A DNA stretch of 34,498 bases from Acidobacteriaceae bacterium (GCA_003151335.1 PLXE01000041.1:1-34498); one strand, 5' to 3'. Shown: positions 15,361 to 24,375, counted from the first letter of the stretch. A program made the numbers and translations. Notes: generated by a model not told the origin, from the sequence alone.

Positions 15361-16326
15361 TTAATCTGCGTAATTTTGGACGTGGCAGATCCTAGAACTT
15401 CCATCGGGAAATCCAAGTTCACAAAATTTGGTTTTATGTTTTTTGCCAAAGACATCGGCGTAAACGATGCAGCCCATCAGCCAGAGATCAGCGAAGTTCT
15501 TCTCGACTGCACTACTATAACTAATCGGAAATGTCTGTCCGGGGAAAAGGGTAAACCCAACTTTCTGATTAAGCGTGGACTCCATGTAGCCCTTTTCCTT
15601 TTGCTCAAACCACACATCGGCGGCTCCGCAAGCGGAATTAGAGGCTTCTGCCGTCTTTTCAAAAGTGGAGGCCGCAACAGCAAAAGTAGAAATCTTGAGA
15701 GCGGGGGCCAATCCATAATTTCTCAGCGTGAAAGTGGCCATGAGGCCCAAGCGGTCAGCAACATTTGGTTCGGGTGTCAACGCGAGAATTGGGGAATTCG
15801 TCAGATCTACCCCGACCCAAGGCCGCTGTATCAAAGCGAACGACTCACTGGCAACCTTGCTTGCTCCTTGCGCCGCATTTGCGGCTCGTTTGGTTTGTTC
15901 AGCGAGAGTGTTAGTAGCCATAGTCAGGGAGAGAGTCTTGTCGGCAACGTCTTTCGTCCTGTCGGCTTGATTCTTGGCCTGGATCGCCAGTTCGTGAGTG
16001 TCCGCACTACCCTTCTGAATTTCCTTGAGGGTTTGGTTGGCAGTAACGGCTGCGCTGAGGGCCGCCTGAGCTGCTTTCTTGGAAGCGTTAGCTTGTCGAG
16101 CGGCATAGAACGTATAAAACCCAGTGATGAAGACCAAGAGGACAGCGCACGCTGCCTCAATCCATTTTGGTGTTTTGGGGAGCTTGCGGCTGCGCTTGTG
16201 TGCGCTGTTGCTTGCGTTGGCCTCTTTGTATTCGGTGGTGCTGCCACTAGGCTGGGATGGTGGTGGCGGACTGCCTGTTGGGCTGGCTGTATGGTTTGTT
16301 ATGTCCTGTGCATCAGGATCACTCAT
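15361..16326 (-). CDS. Membrane-anchored coiled-coil protein of unknown function
   Basis: Unrecognised 321-residue protein. The order is a Pro/Ser-rich N-terminal tail with a basic patch (about 1-55), one membrane helix (56-75), a long Ala/Lys/Gln-rich coiled coil (77-165), and a C-terminal beta-rich domain (166-321) starting RPWVGVDL. The basic patch before the helix predicts a cytosolic N-terminus and an outward-facing C-terminal domain. The minus-strand reading is chosen over a longer plus-strand frame across the same DNA because it gives this coherent domain order. ATG at 16326. It stands opposite to the preceding genes; the small zinc-finger-like gene lies upstream on the same strand. 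Confidence 0.8.
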   Translation of the reverse strand: MSDPDAQDITNHTASPTGSPPPPSQPSGSTTEYKEANASNSAHKRSRKLPKTPKWIEAACAVLLVFITGFYTFYAARQANASKKAAQAALSAAVTANQTLKEIQKGSADTHELAIQAKNQADRTKDVADKTLSLTMATNTLAEQTKRAANAAQGASKVASESFALIQRPWVGVDLTNSPILALTPEPNVADRLGLMATFTLRNYGLAPALKISTFAVAASTFEKTAEASNSACGAADVWFEQKEKGYMESTLNQKVGFTLFPGQTFPISYSSAVEKNFADLWLMGCIVYADVFGKKHKTKFCELGFPDGSSRICHVQNYAD

Positions 16327-16449
16327 GCTGCTCTCGCTTATCGCTGCTGGTTTGGGTAAAGTCTGAATATGAAAGCAGAATACAAAGAAGGCCCGGAAGC
16401 AAGAGAAAACTTTGAGCGGCGACCGAGGCAGAAGATATACGTGTCGGCC

Positions 16450-16674
16450 CTATTTACTCTCGGTTGCTTCGCGTACGATCCGCAGAGCGTTTTGACTGCT
16501 GTCCGTGAGTTTGCACTTGTGCGCGTTAAACTGCTGTTGGATTTGGGCCTGCGCCTCAGACTGTCCGCCTTTCCAGGGCTGATGGATGGGGAACTGCGCA
16601 TTGCAGAACTCGCACACTCCGAGCACTGGGATGTTCTTGCGGCGCTCGACGATCCGAAGTCTCCGCTTTGCCAT
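16450..16674 (-). CDS. Small zinc-finger-like protein
   Basis: Product of 74 residues with a basic N-terminus (AKRRLRIVERRK) and a likely metal site made of C21 and C24 (VCEFCNAQF) with H52 and C54 (FNAHKC), a C2HC arrangement. A short amphipathic helix lies between the pairs. It is cytosolic by composition. Similar small CxxC...HxC proteins are common in Acidobacteriota, but I know no function. The overlapping plus-strand frame (16369-16893) lacks motifs and is treated as a shadow. ATG at 16674 with a GGGG stretch upstream. It lies 123 bases upstream of the coiled-coil gene on the same strand. Confidence 0.7.
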   Translation of the reverse strand: MAKRRLRIVERRKNIPVLGVCEFCNAQFPIHQPWKGGQSEAQAQIQQQFNAHKCKLTDSSQNALRIVREATESK

Positions 16675-16940
16675 GCCCCGAGTTTACGCCGTGCGCTTCG
16701 GCGTTCAACCCCTGAGGATTTCAAACGTCACCACTACCCAGGAAGGGTCTTCGCTTTACAAACTCCTGAGCTGATGGTTGAAGTCGAGGGAAGCCGCACT
16801 GGACGGGGGTTGCGCTCACAGGCCGCATTCGACCCTGGCGTAATGTCCGATAACAGATATTATGTTAAGTATGGGACTAAGCCCGTAGAATAGGCCTCCC
16901 CGCCGCGTTCTGCGTGTCCTCCGTGGTGAAAAACAAACCC

Positions 16941-17255
16941 TTAGGCGGTCGCGGTTAGTAACTGCTCCAGGTCGGCGCTAAACCGCCGCAGCGCTTCCAG
17001 CCGCTCCGGGGTGGCCTCCACGATCTCCGCCTTGGCCTGGAACACCTGGTGGCCCTCCTTCTCCACCAGCACGCCCAGCACTTCCCCCATCCGCCAGCCG
17101 GGCGCACCGATCATCTGCAGACCAACTGGCGTGGCCCTCAGCAGCGCGATGCAGCCGTCGCGAACCACACCAATGGAATTGGGATAGCGCTCAAAGGTTT
17201 GCAGCTCAAAACCGGCGAGATAGATGCGTTGCAGTTGCTCGGCGGCGTCGGGCAT
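16941..17255 (-). CDS. Hypothetical protein following the bifunctional nuclease gene
   Basis: Unrecognised 104-residue cytosolic protein with an alpha/beta pattern (FERYPNSIGVVRDGCIALLRATPVG) and a C-terminal helix. Its ATG is three bases after the TAA of the bifunctional nuclease gene, so the two are translationally coupled. This close pairing suggests a shared role, but no function can be assigned. Confidence 0.8.
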   Translation of the reverse strand: MPDAAEQLQRIYLAGFELQTFERYPNSIGVVRDGCIALLRATPVGLQMIGAPGWRMGEVLGVLVEKEGHQVFQAKAEIVEATPERLEALRRFSADLEQLLTATA

Positions 17256-17258
17256 GGC

Positions 17259-17747
17259 TTACATCTTGTAGCGGCCCAGGTCGTCTTCGCCCAGGTTCTC
17301 CAGCCATTTGCGGAGTTCGTCGTTGTTGACGCGGTCGCTGGTGGCGTTGGCCTGTTTGCTCGACTTCAGCACCTCATCCTCGACGAAGATGGGGCAATCC
17401 ATGCGCAGGGCCAGCGCCAGCGCGTCGGAGGGCCGCGAGTCGATGCTGATGGCCTGCCCTTCGCGCTCCAGCCAGATCACAGCGAAGAAGGTGTCATCGC
17501 GCAGCTCGGTCACCACCACCTTTTGCACCGTGGTTTCCAGCCCAACCAGCAGGTTCTTCAGCAGATCGTGGGTCATGGGGCGTGGGGTTGTGACTTTCTC
17601 GATTTCCAGGGCGATGGCGTTGGCCTCGTACACGCCCACCCAGATCGGCAGGACGGTGTCGCTGCCCTGGTCCTTCAGGATCACGATGGGCATGTTGGTC
17701 ACGGGATCCATCATCAGCCCGCGAATCTTCATTTCAACTTCCATCAT
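17259..17747 (-). CDS. Bifunctional nuclease-family protein (DUF151)
   Basis: Product of 162 residues with the BFN domain: MKIRGLMMDPVTNMPIVILKD, then LPIWVGVYEANAIA, TPRPMTHDLLKNLL, and the core SIDSRPSDALALALRM. A C-terminal acidic tail resembles UvrB/UvrC motif-like extensions seen in this group. Members have DNase/RNase activity in plant BBD proteins and are widespread, poorly studied proteins in bacteria. GGGAGGGA precedes the first of two adjacent ATGs. It follows miaB by 69 bases and is coupled to the 104-residue gene, forming a small tRNA/nucleic-acid operon. Enzymatic activity is inferred from family membership. Confidence 0.92.
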   Translation of the reverse strand: MMEVEMKIRGLMMDPVTNMPIVILKDQGSDTVLPIWVGVYEANAIALEIEKVTTPRPMTHDLLKNLLVGLETTVQKVVVTELRDDTFFAVIWLEREGQAISIDSRPSDALALALRMDCPIFVEDEVLKSSKQANATSDRVNNDELRKWLENLGEDDLGRYKM

Positions 17748-17816
17748 GGTTCCCTCCCCAGGTCCTTGACCTTAATACTCCCCCGTGAGCATGAAACGCA
17801 AACACTTTCTCAATGC

Positions 17817-19151
17817 TTAGACGGTCATCTCGCCCAATAGGCTGTTGGGAAACGTCTGCGTCACTTGCACTCGGACATATTCTCCGATGCGCGGCTCCGG
17901 CCTGCCGTTGACCACGAAGTTGAGCGTCTTGTTCTGCGAAGTACGGCCTGTGATCTGTCCGCGGGCCGGATTCTTCCCTTCTACCATCACTTCAACGATC
18001 TGCCCTAAATGCCTGCGGTAGCTTGATCTCTGCAATTCGCGCTGATGCTCCTGCAGGACCTGCAAGCGGCGCGATTTCTCGGCATCGGGAATGGAATCGG
18101 CGTACTGCAGCGCGGGAGTGTTCGGCCTGGGCGAGTACTTGAAGGAGAAAACGCCGTCGTAGCCAACTTCGTCGAGCAAGCTCAAGGTCTCGTGGAATTC
18201 GGCTTCCGTCTCGCCCGGGAAACCGACGATCACGTCCGTCGTAATACTGATTTCTTTGTTGCGGGCAGACTTTATCCAGGCGATGCGCTCCAGATATTGC
18301 TCGCGGAAGTAATCGCGGAACATGGAATCGAGCACGCGCGACGATCCGCTCTGCACCGGCAGGTGCACGTGGTCGCAGAGCGTCGGGAGGGCGTCAATCG
18401 CGTCGATGATGTCCTTGGTAAAGTCCCGCGGATGCGAGGTGGTGAAGCGAACCCGGCGGATGCCCGGCAATTCCCCAACTGCGGACAGCAACTCGGCGAA
18501 GCTTTTCTTGCCAGCAGGATCACGGTAAGAATTCACGTTTTGCCCGAGCAGCTGAATGTCGGTGTAGCCGGCGTCGGCCATGCGGGTGGCTTCGTCAAGC
18601 ACCGACTGCGAGGTACGGCTGCGCTCTTTGCCGCGGGTGTACGGCACCACGCAATAGGCGCAGAACTTGTCGCAGCCCTCGATGATGGTGATGTATCCCC
18701 GATGCGGGTTGGTGCGGGCGGTGAACTCGGTCTCGAAAGTCTGGTCGGTCTGGCGATCGTCAAGCCCAGTGACGCGATTGGCCCCGGCCTCGATCTGAAT
18801 CAGCATGGCTGGCAAGTTGTGGTACGAAGCCGACCCGGCGACCAGCGAAACGTAGGGCGCGCGCTCGAAGATCTTTTCGCCCTCCTGCTGGGCGACGCAG
18901 CCCAGAACGGCAAAGCGCTTCCCTTCCTTGTGCAGCTTCTTGAAATCGGCCAGCCGATGGAAGACTTTCTGCTCGGCTTTGTCGCGGATCGAGCAGGTGT
19001 TGTAAACGATGAGGTCGGCGTCCTCTTCGCGCTGCACTTGCGCATAACCTTCGGAGATGAGCGTTCCCACGACCTTTTCGGAGTCGTGGAAGTTCATCTG
19101 GCAGCCGAAGGTTTCGATGTAAAACGTCTTTTGCTGCGAACTCACAACCAT
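17817..19151 (-). CDS. miaB: tRNA-2-methylthio-N6-dimethylallyladenosine synthase
   Basis: Radical SAM methylthiotransferase that adds the 2-methylthio group to i6A37 in tRNAs reading UNN codons. The 444-residue length is normal. The N-terminal UPF0004 domain starts TFYIETFGCQMNFHDSE and supplies the auxiliary cluster cysteines (FGC, YNTC, LGC). The radical SAM cluster is C160, C164 and C167 (CDKFCAYC), followed by VVPYTRGKERSR. A C-terminal TRAM domain closes the protein (VMVEGKNP...GRTSQNKTLNFV). ATG at 19151. It heads a minus-strand group with the bifunctional nuclease gene. Confidence 0.97.
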   Translation of the reverse strand: MVVSSQQKTFYIETFGCQMNFHDSEKVVGTLISEGYAQVQREEDADLIVYNTCSIRDKAEQKVFHRLADFKKLHKEGKRFAVLGCVAQQEGEKIFERAPYVSLVAGSASYHNLPAMLIQIEAGANRVTGLDDRQTDQTFETEFTARTNPHRGYITIIEGCDKFCAYCVVPYTRGKERSRTSQSVLDEATRMADAGYTDIQLLGQNVNSYRDPAGKKSFAELLSAVGELPGIRRVRFTTSHPRDFTKDIIDAIDALPTLCDHVHLPVQSGSSRVLDSMFRDYFREQYLERIAWIKSARNKEISITTDVIVGFPGETEAEFHETLSLLDEVGYDGVFSFKYSPRPNTPALQYADSIPDAEKSRRLQVLQEHQRELQRSSYRRHLGQIVEVMVEGKNPARGQITGRTSQNKTLNFVVNGRPEPRIGEYVRVQVTQTFPNSLLGEMTV

Positions 19152-19226
19152 CCTCGGTACTGACCAGTATAGCGGGAAATCAGAAGAGTATTCACCACCC
19201 TTCGACTTCGCTCAGGGCAGGCTACG

Positions 19227-19289
19227 CCACGGAGAGCACGGAGGGAATAAATTCTATGATTCTTCTCCGTGTCCTCCGTGTCTCCGTGG
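19227..19289. terminator. Hairpin between glutathione peroxidase and miaB genes
   Basis: CCACGGAGAGCACGGAGG (19227-19244) pairs with CCTCCGTGTCTCCGTGG (19273-19289) with one bulge, loop of 28 bases. The GTGTCCTCCGTGGTGAA string recurs at about 16912, so the sequence is also a dispersed repeat. It may terminate the glutathione peroxidase transcript. Confidence 0.5.
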
Positions 19290-19300
19290 TGAAGAGCATT

Positions 19301-19780
19301 CTATTTACCCAGCAGTTTCTCGATCTGCGGTTCGATGGCGGTCGGCGGAGTCATCGGCGCGAAACGCTCCACCACGTTGCCCTTTTTGTCCACCAGGAAC
19401 TTGGTGAAGTTCCACTTGATGCTATCGCCCAGCAAGCCGCCCTTTTCGCTCTTCAGAAACTTGTATAGCGGATGAGTGTCGTCGCCGTTGACCTCGATCT
19501 TGGAGAACAGCGGAAAGTCCACGCCGTAATTGACCTGGCAGAATGACTTGATCTCATCATCAGAGCCCGGGTCCTGATGGCCGAACTGGTCGCAGGGGAA
19601 GCCGAGCACCTCCAGGCCGCGGTCTTTGTATTTGGCGTAGAGCGATTGCAGCCCTTGGTATTGTGGCGTGAACCCGCACTTGCTGGCGGTGTTGACGATC
19701 AGCAACACCTTGCCCTTGTAATCGCCGAGTTGCTTGTTACGGCCGTTGTTCAGCTTGGCGGACAGATCGTAGAGGCCCAT
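19301..19780 (-). CDS. gpx: Glutathione peroxidase-family thiol peroxidase
   Basis: Reduces hydrogen peroxide and organic hydroperoxides; bacterial cysteine forms usually use thioredoxin. The 159-residue product has the peroxidatic C35 in [12 protein letters not shown], the Gln in [18 protein letters not shown] and the Trp/Asn in [10 protein letters not shown], completing the tetrad. The second Cys in the PCDQF loop could act as the resolving cysteine. The ATG at 19780 has GGAG seven bases upstream; the longer frame from 19843 runs through a repeat and is rejected. It lies between proS and miaB on the same strand. Confidence 0.94.
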   Translation of the reverse strand: MGLYDLSAKLNNGRNKQLGDYKGKVLLIVNTASKCGFTPQYQGLQSLYAKYKDRGLEVLGFPCDQFGHQDPGSDDEIKSFCQVNYGVDFPLFSKIEVNGDDTHPLYKFLKSEKGGLLGDSIKWNFTKFLVDKKGNVVERFAPMTPPTAIEPQIEKLLGK

Positions 19781-19792
19781 AAGATCTCCGGA

Positions 19793-19865
19793 GTGGATAG
19801 TGGATAGTGGATAGAAACAGCCGGTTCCTCTCTGGCTATCCACTGCCCACTATCCACCATCCACC
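19793..19865. repeat. GTGGATA tandem repeat with inverted counterpart
   Basis: Three copies of GTGGATA (19793-19813) face CTATCCACTGCCCACTATCCACC-type units (19836-19865), able to form a stem around a 20-base loop. It fills the gap between proS and the glutathione peroxidase gene and could terminate proS transcription or separate the two messages. Confidence 0.55.
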
Positions 19866-19870
19866 GCTTT

Positions 19871-21313
19871 TCAATACGCTTTCGCGATCACCACGCGCCG
19901 GTCAACCGGCTCGCCGGTGACAAGGCATTTGCCCGGTCCGTCGTATTCGTCCACCAAGGGAATGCAGCGGATGGTGGCCTTGAACTCCTTGATGCGGGCA
20001 TCGCATCGCGGATCGTCCTTCAGATGTGCCATCACAAACTTGCCCCCGCCCTTTTCGGCGGTGACATCCTTGAGGAGCGATTCCACCTCTTCAATGGAAT
20101 TCGCCAGCACGGTGTTGGACTTCAGGCGTTGCTTGCCAGCGTCATACATGCTTTGCTGCATCGCCGCCAGCACCGCCGGCAATTTGGCGGCAACTTCGGA
20201 TTGCGGCATTGGCTCTTTGACTCCCGTGTCGCGCCGCTTCAACACGATGCTGCCCGACGCCAAATCGCGCGGTCCGAGCTCGAGAACCACCGGTACGCCG
20301 CGCCGCTCCCAGTGAAAGAACTTTGCGCCCGGCGACTGTCCTTCGCGGTCATCCAGCTTCGCGCCCAGATCTTTCGCGATCCGGTGCGCCGCCTCCAGCA
20401 CTTTTTCCTTCTCTTCGTCTTTGCGGTAAATCGGCACCAGCACGGCTTTGATGGGCGCAACCTTCGGTGGCAGCACCAGGCCCTTGTCGTCGGAGTGGCT
20501 CATGATCAGGCCGCCAATCAGCCGCGTGCTCACTCCCCAACTGGTTTGCCAGACGTAATCCAGCTGCCCTTCCTTACTCTGGAATTGCACATTGAACGCC
20601 TTGCCGAAGTTCTGGCCCAGGTCGTGACTGGTGCCGGACTGCAAGGCAAAGCCATTCTGCATCATGGCCTCAATGCTGTAGGTTTGCAGCGCTCCGGCGA
20701 ACTTCTCCGATTGCGTTTTCAGGCCCTTGATCACAGGCATGGCCATCACATCCTCGGCGACTTCGGCGTACACGTCCAACATGCGGAAGACTTCCCGCGC
20801 GGCTTCCTCGTGATTGGAGTGCGCGGTGTGACCCTCCTGCCAAAGAAATTCAGTGGTGCGCAGGAACATGCGGGTGCGCAGTTCCCAGCGGATGATGTTG
20901 GCCCACTGGTTCACCAGCATCGGCAGGTCGCGCCAGCTTTTGATCCACTTGGCGAAAAAGTGGCCGATGATCGTCTCCGATGTGGGACGAATGACGTAAG
21001 GCTCTTCCAGTTGTTTGCCGCCGGCGAGCGTGACCACCGCCAATTCCGGCGAGAAGCCTTCCACGTGCTCGGCTTCCTTGTGCATAAAACTTTGCGGGAT
21101 CAGCAGTGGAAAATACATGTTCTGATGACCGGTGGCTTTGAAGCGGTCGTCCAGTTCGCGCTGCAATAGCTCCCAAACAGCGTAGCCGTTGGCCTTGATG
21201 ACCATGCAGCCTTTGACGATTTCGGCGGGCTCGGCCATGTCGCCTTGCAGAACCACGTCTTGATACCAGGCAGCAAAATCCTGTGCGCGGGCAGTGATGG
21301 GAGATTCGGCCAT
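19871..21313 (-). CDS. proS: Prolyl-tRNA synthetase, archaeal/eukaryal type (ProS type 3)
   Basis: Class II aminoacyl-tRNA synthetase of 480 residues. Motif 2 is [26 protein letters not shown], motif 3 reads through [19 protein letters not shown] and [16 protein letters not shown], and [15 protein letters not shown] completes the active site. An anticodon-binding domain follows, and the C-terminus ends KAY, the aromatic ending typical of type 3. The bacterial-type editing insertion (INS domain) is absent. The ATG at 21313 begins [20 protein letters not shown]. Type 3 ProS is found in Archaea, Eukarya and some bacterial phyla, consistent with Acidobacteriota. Confidence 0.97.
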   Translation of the reverse strand: MAESPITARAQDFAAWYQDVVLQGDMAEPAEIVKGCMVIKANGYAVWELLQRELDDRFKATGHQNMYFPLLIPQSFMHKEAEHVEGFSPELAVVTLAGGKQLEEPYVIRPTSETIIGHFFAKWIKSWRDLPMLVNQWANIIRWELRTRMFLRTTEFLWQEGHTAHSNHEEAAREVFRMLDVYAEVAEDVMAMPVIKGLKTQSEKFAGALQTYSIEAMMQNGFALQSGTSHDLGQNFGKAFNVQFQSKEGQLDYVWQTSWGVSTRLIGGLIMSHSDDKGLVLPPKVAPIKAVLVPIYRKDEEKEKVLEAAHRIAKDLGAKLDDREGQSPGAKFFHWERRGVPVVLELGPRDLASGSIVLKRRDTGVKEPMPQSEVAAKLPAVLAAMQQSMYDAGKQRLKSNTVLANSIEEVESLLKDVTAEKGGGKFVMAHLKDDPRCDARIKEFKATIRCIPLVDEYDGPGKCLVTGEPVDRRVVIAKAY

Positions 21314-21413
21314 AGCGATGAGTGCTTTCCGTTCCTATTTGTCGATGTGAATGCTTCGTCTTAGATTATGACAGGTCAGTGCGAAGGGATGTTGTCCGGC
21401 GATTGCGGCTGTC

Positions 21414-21983
21414 TCATTTCCTGCCGTTCTCCACCAGCTTCAGAAACTCCTGGTGTACGCGCCTATCGTTTGATAGCTCAGGATGGAAAGTTGCGGCCAT
21501 CACACTTCCCTTCCGCACCAGCACGGGATCGTCTCCGTGTTTCGCCAGGACCTCTACTCCCTCGCCAACCCGTTCGATGCGCGGCGCGCGAATGAAGACC
21601 ATCTCCAGCGGATCGCCGCCGAGCGTAGTGGCAGCTTCGACAATGGTGGAATCGATCTGGCGCCCGTAAGCGTTGCGGCGGATTGTAATGTCAATCGCAT
21701 TGAGGCCGGGCTGATGCGGATTCTCGACCTCTTTGGCTAGCATGATCGCGCCAGCGCAGGTCCCGAAGGTCGGCTTGGTGTGGACGAAGTCGCTTAGCTT
21801 CTGGAAAGTGTCCTGGCCGAGAAGCTTCAGGAACGTGGTTGACTCGCCTCCGGGAATGACCAGGCCGTCGATCTCGTCGAACTGCTCAGGTTTGCGCACC
21901 AGTACAACCTCCGCGCCCAGTTCTTCCAGGCGGCGGCGATGCGCATCGAAATCGCCCTGCAGGGCTAGAACACCGATTTTCAT
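21414..21983 (-). CDS. pdxT: Pyridoxal 5'-phosphate synthase glutaminase subunit
   Basis: Glutamine amidotransferase that supplies ammonia to PdxS in pyridoxal phosphate synthesis. The 189-residue protein has catalytic C76 (FGTCAGAIML), H167 and E169 (FHPELSNDRR), and PGGESTT (45-50). The ATG at 21983 starts KIGVLALQGDF, the conserved N-terminus; a longer frame from 22052 adds an unrelated leader. It follows pdxS on the same strand after 146 bases, so the two subunits are probably expressed together. Confidence 0.95.
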   Translation of the reverse strand: MKIGVLALQGDFDAHRRRLEELGAEVVLVRKPEQFDEIDGLVIPGGESTTFLKLLGQDTFQKLSDFVHTKPTFGTCAGAIMLAKEVENPHQPGLNAIDITIRRNAYGRQIDSTIVEAATTLGGDPLEMVFIRAPRIERVGEGVEVLAKHGDDPVLVRKGSVMAATFHPELSNDRRVHQEFLKLVENGRK

Positions 21984-21993
21984 ACGAACGCTA

Positions 21994-22111
21994 TTCGCTT
22001 TTCGCTTAAAGGCACGATCGAGGAAACGACTTCCAACACTTCGATGCCGCACTCAAACAGAAAGGCGCAGCCGACGCCGCGCCTTGGTTCCAATCACAAG
22101 CGAAAAGCGAA
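21994..22111. repeat. 14-bp inverted repeat in the pdxS-pdxT gap
   Basis: TTCGCTTTTCGCTT (21994-22007) is the exact inverse complement of AAGCGAAAAGCGAA (22098-22111). The arms bracket most of the pdxS-pdxT gap. Similar AGCGAAAAGC strings occur near 23820-23850, upstream of the thioesterase gene. Confidence 0.6.
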
Positions 22112-22129
22112 CGGCGAGGAGCGGCCTTT

Positions 22130-23068
22130 CTACCATCCCCGCGTCTGCAGCAGGTCTTTTTCCGCGATGGCGCCGACGGCCAGCCCCTTCATCGCGCCGG
22201 TCATCTGCTCGCTGACTTCAGCCAGCACCTTGGGATCGTCGTAGTGGGTGGTCGCGATAACAATGGCGCGGGCCCGCGATTCGGCCTCTTCACGCTCCGC
22301 CTTTAGGCTGAGGTCGAGTGGCGTAGCTCCACCCTTCATGAAGATGCCTGAGCCGACGAAGACGGCTTCGGCACCGAGTTGCATCATCATGGAGGCGTCG
22401 GCCGGAGTGGCGATGCCGCCGGCGGAGAAATTCGGCACCGGCAACTTCCCTGCTTTGGCAACCATGCGTACCAGATCGTAGGGCGCCTGATGGTTCTTGG
22501 CGGCAGCAAACAACTCTTGCTCGTTCATGACCGTCAGTTGATGTATCTCTTTAACTATCTGACGCATGTGCTTTACAGCGTGTATCACATCACCGGTTCC
22601 AGCTTCGCCTTTGGTGCGAATCAACGCTGCGCCTTCGGCGATGCGGCGCAGAGCTTCGCCCAAGTTGCGCGCCCCGCAGACGAACGGAGTCTTGAACGCA
22701 TGCTTGTCCACGTGATGTTCTTCGTCGGCGGGGGTCAACACCTCCGACTCGTCGATGTAGTCCACACCCAGCTCCTGCAGGATCTGCGCCTCGGCAAAGT
22801 GGCCGATGCGGCATTTCGCCATGACCGGAATCGACACTGCGGCCATGATCTGCCGAATCAGCTTGGGATTGGCCATGCGCGAAACCCCGCCCTCGGCGCG
22901 GATGATGGCAGGCACACGCTCCAGCGCCATGACCGCGGTTGCGCCGGACTTCTCGGCGACCAGCGCCTGTTCGACGCTCATCACGTCCATGATGACGCCG
23001 CCCTTGAGCATCTCGGCCAAGCCGGTCTTCAGGCGAAGGCTGGTATTGTTGCCATTGTTCTCTGACAT
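22130..23068 (-). CDS. pdxS: Pyridoxal 5'-phosphate synthase synthase subunit
   Basis: Lyase that forms pyridoxal phosphate from ribose 5-phosphate, glyceraldehyde 3-phosphate and ammonia with PdxT. The 312-residue protein has the family's very conserved core: D28 (GGVIMDVMS), K85 ([11 protein letters not shown]) and K153 ([10 protein letters not shown]), which correspond to the catalytic lysines. [30 protein letters not shown] near residues 225-255 forms the phosphate site. GGGGGAAAG lies just before the ATG at 23068. A hairpin lies 28 bases upstream. Confidence 0.97.
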   Translation of the reverse strand: MSENNGNNTSLRLKTGLAEMLKGGVIMDVMSVEQALVAEKSGATAVMALERVPAIIRAEGGVSRMANPKLIRQIMAAVSIPVMAKCRIGHFAEAQILQELGVDYIDESEVLTPADEEHHVDKHAFKTPFVCGARNLGEALRRIAEGAALIRTKGEAGTGDVIHAVKHMRQIVKEIHQLTVMNEQELFAAAKNHQAPYDLVRMVAKAGKLPVPNFSAGGIATPADASMMMQLGAEAVFVGSGIFMKGGATPLDLSLKAEREEAESRARAIVIATTHYDDPKVLAEVSEQMTGAMKGLAVGAIAEKDLLQTRGW

Positions 23069-23095
23069 AGACTTTCCCCCTGGAGCGAAGCATTT

Positions 23096-23151
23096 AACAC
23101 TTAGCAGTTAGCATTCATGTTATTCGGAACCTTTGCTAAATGCTAAGTGCT
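23096..23151. repeat. Hairpin upstream of pdxS
   Basis: AACACTTAGCAGTTAGCA (23096-23113) pairs with TGCTAAATGCTAAGTGCT (23134-23151) over 18 bases with two mismatches. It lies directly upstream of the pdxS ribosome binding site. It may be a terminator of the thioesterase transcript or a dispersed repeat. Confidence 0.5.
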
Positions 23152-23285
23152 AATTGCCACCTGCCCAGCAGCAACGATCCTTTAGTAGCGGAACTCTTTA
23201 TTTTACTCTGCGCGGATGCACTGCGTAACCCCGTACTGGTGGAGCGCAGGAGCGCGGTGATGGGCGTCTAGTCGGCCTGCGAACA

Positions 23286-23771
23286 TCACGTTGCGTCGCT
23301 GTGCTTTTTCTTCAGATACTTGGCAAACATGCGGTGGGCATCCACCTCGATGAACTTCGACGTGCTGCTGGCCAGAACCTCGCCTTCGCGATTGCGAATT
23401 TCGGCGGCCCGGTAATGCTCGCGGCCATGGACGCGCACCTCCCAGCCTTCGACGACGAGCGGTTTGAACAGCGGCACCGGCTTCAGGTAAGCCACTTCCA
23501 TCGTGCTCGTCAGCGCAATCAAATTGTGCAGCTTGTTCACCTTGCCCATGGCCTCGTCGAGGATGGTGGCGATGATGCCTCCGTGGGCATGGGCCGGCGG
23601 CCCGACAAAACGCCGTTGCAGACGAAAACGGCAGAGGAAGCGTTCGCTCTTCTTGTCGAGAACAAATTTCAGCCTGAGGCCCGCCTCGTTGGCGGGACCG
23701 CATCCGAAGCAATTGTTGGTGAACTGCTGTTTCTTTACCTCGTGACCGTGAACTCGTTCGTGGCGGGGCAT
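23286..23771 (-). CDS. PaaI/YbgC-like hotdog thioesterase
   Basis: Hotdog-fold protein of 161 residues, likely cytosolic acyl-CoA thioesterase. The signature region is HAHGGIIATILDEAMG (the GG and the Asp/Glu active-site helix), followed by LTSTMEVAYLKPVPL and a beta sheet with a KFIEVDAHRMFAKY ending. The N-terminal CFGCG motif (about 21-25) is a further conserved feature of one subgroup. A shorter start is possible at a GTG seven codons in. Substrate specificity cannot be predicted. Confidence 0.83.
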   Translation of the reverse strand: MPRHERVHGHEVKKQQFTNNCFGCGPANEAGLRLKFVLDKKSERFLCRFRLQRRFVGPPAHAHGGIIATILDEAMGKVNKLHNLIALTSTMEVAYLKPVPLFKPLVVEGWEVRVHGREHYRAAEIRNREGEVLASSTSKFIEVDAHRMFAKYLKKKHSDAT

Positions 23772-23894
23772 AGAACCAAGATGAAGCAGAGTCGATCAGG
23801 ATGCAAGTGGGAAGACGCTCTTCGCTTTTGCAATAGCGAAAAGCAAACAGCGAGCCTCTTCTCTGACGACTGATAGCTGGCGGCTGACAGCTCC

Positions 23895-24197
23895 TCAAAA
23901 CAGATGCGGATTACTCGGACTGCCAGAGTCAATCTTGATCTGTTCCTCGGTGTGCCGGCGGGCGTACCAGCAGGGCTTTACCCCGAACTGCGGAAACACG
24001 GAATTGGAGCAACTGACGTCGTGGTCGCCCGCGTAGTCGTATTCGGTCCGTCCATTCTTCAACTTGACAACGTAGTAGGTGTGTACCGTCACCGTGCCGA
24101 AGCTGTCGCGGGCGGGAATGCGGAACCGCACCGACAGGAAGTCGGCCAGATACAGAATGCCCGCAAGAACAACGGCGATGATAAGAATGCGTTTCAT
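23895..24197 (-). CDS. Hypothetical exported or membrane-anchored protein
   Basis: Product of 100 residues with one N-terminal hydrophobic helix (about 4-22, RILIIAVVLAGILYLADFL) and a small extracytoplasmic part with two cysteines (C63 and C76) that could form a disulfide. No named family was recognised; similar short proteins with a VTVHTYYVVKLKNGRTEYDY core seem to occur in Acidobacteriota. ATG at 24197. The gene is 123 bases upstream of the thioesterase gene on the same strand. Confidence 0.75.
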   Translation of the reverse strand: MKRILIIAVVLAGILYLADFLSVRFRIPARDSFGTVTVHTYYVVKLKNGRTEYDYAGDHDVSCSNSVFPQFGVKPCWYARRHTEEQIKIDSGSPSNPHLF

Positions 24198-24357
24198 GAG
24201 CCGGACAGCAACGCGCCGCCGTATTGTGAGTCCTCACTCAATTGAAAGTTCCTGGGATGGTTAGCTTTCGCCCGGTCTCCGACGGGGAGGCTATTCCCCA
24301 TCCCTAAAATATAACCCTGCCGGTGAGTTGAGTTCCCCGCCGGTGGCGCATCATAAT

Positions 24358-24375
24358 GTCACAGGGCATTGTGAC
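24358..24375. promoter_or_regulatory. Possible operator upstream of the oxidase subunit gene
   Basis: The perfect dyad GTCACA-GGGCAT-TGTGAC lies 115 bases before the chosen start at 24490. It resembles a dimeric regulator site, but no regulator is known. The rest of the 290-base gap 24198-24489 shows no gene. Confidence 0.3.

Noticed and set aside
15193-16359. 388-residue plus-strand open frame
   Set aside because: It overlaps the minus-strand coiled-coil gene, which has a coherent domain order; the plus-strand product shows no domain pattern.
16369-16893. 174-residue plus-strand open frame
   Set aside because: It shows no motifs and overlaps the small C2HC protein on the minus strand, which looks more like a real gene.
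18045-19163. 372-residue plus-strand open frame opposite miaB
   Set aside because: A mirror frame of miaB, whose radical SAM motifs decide the strand.
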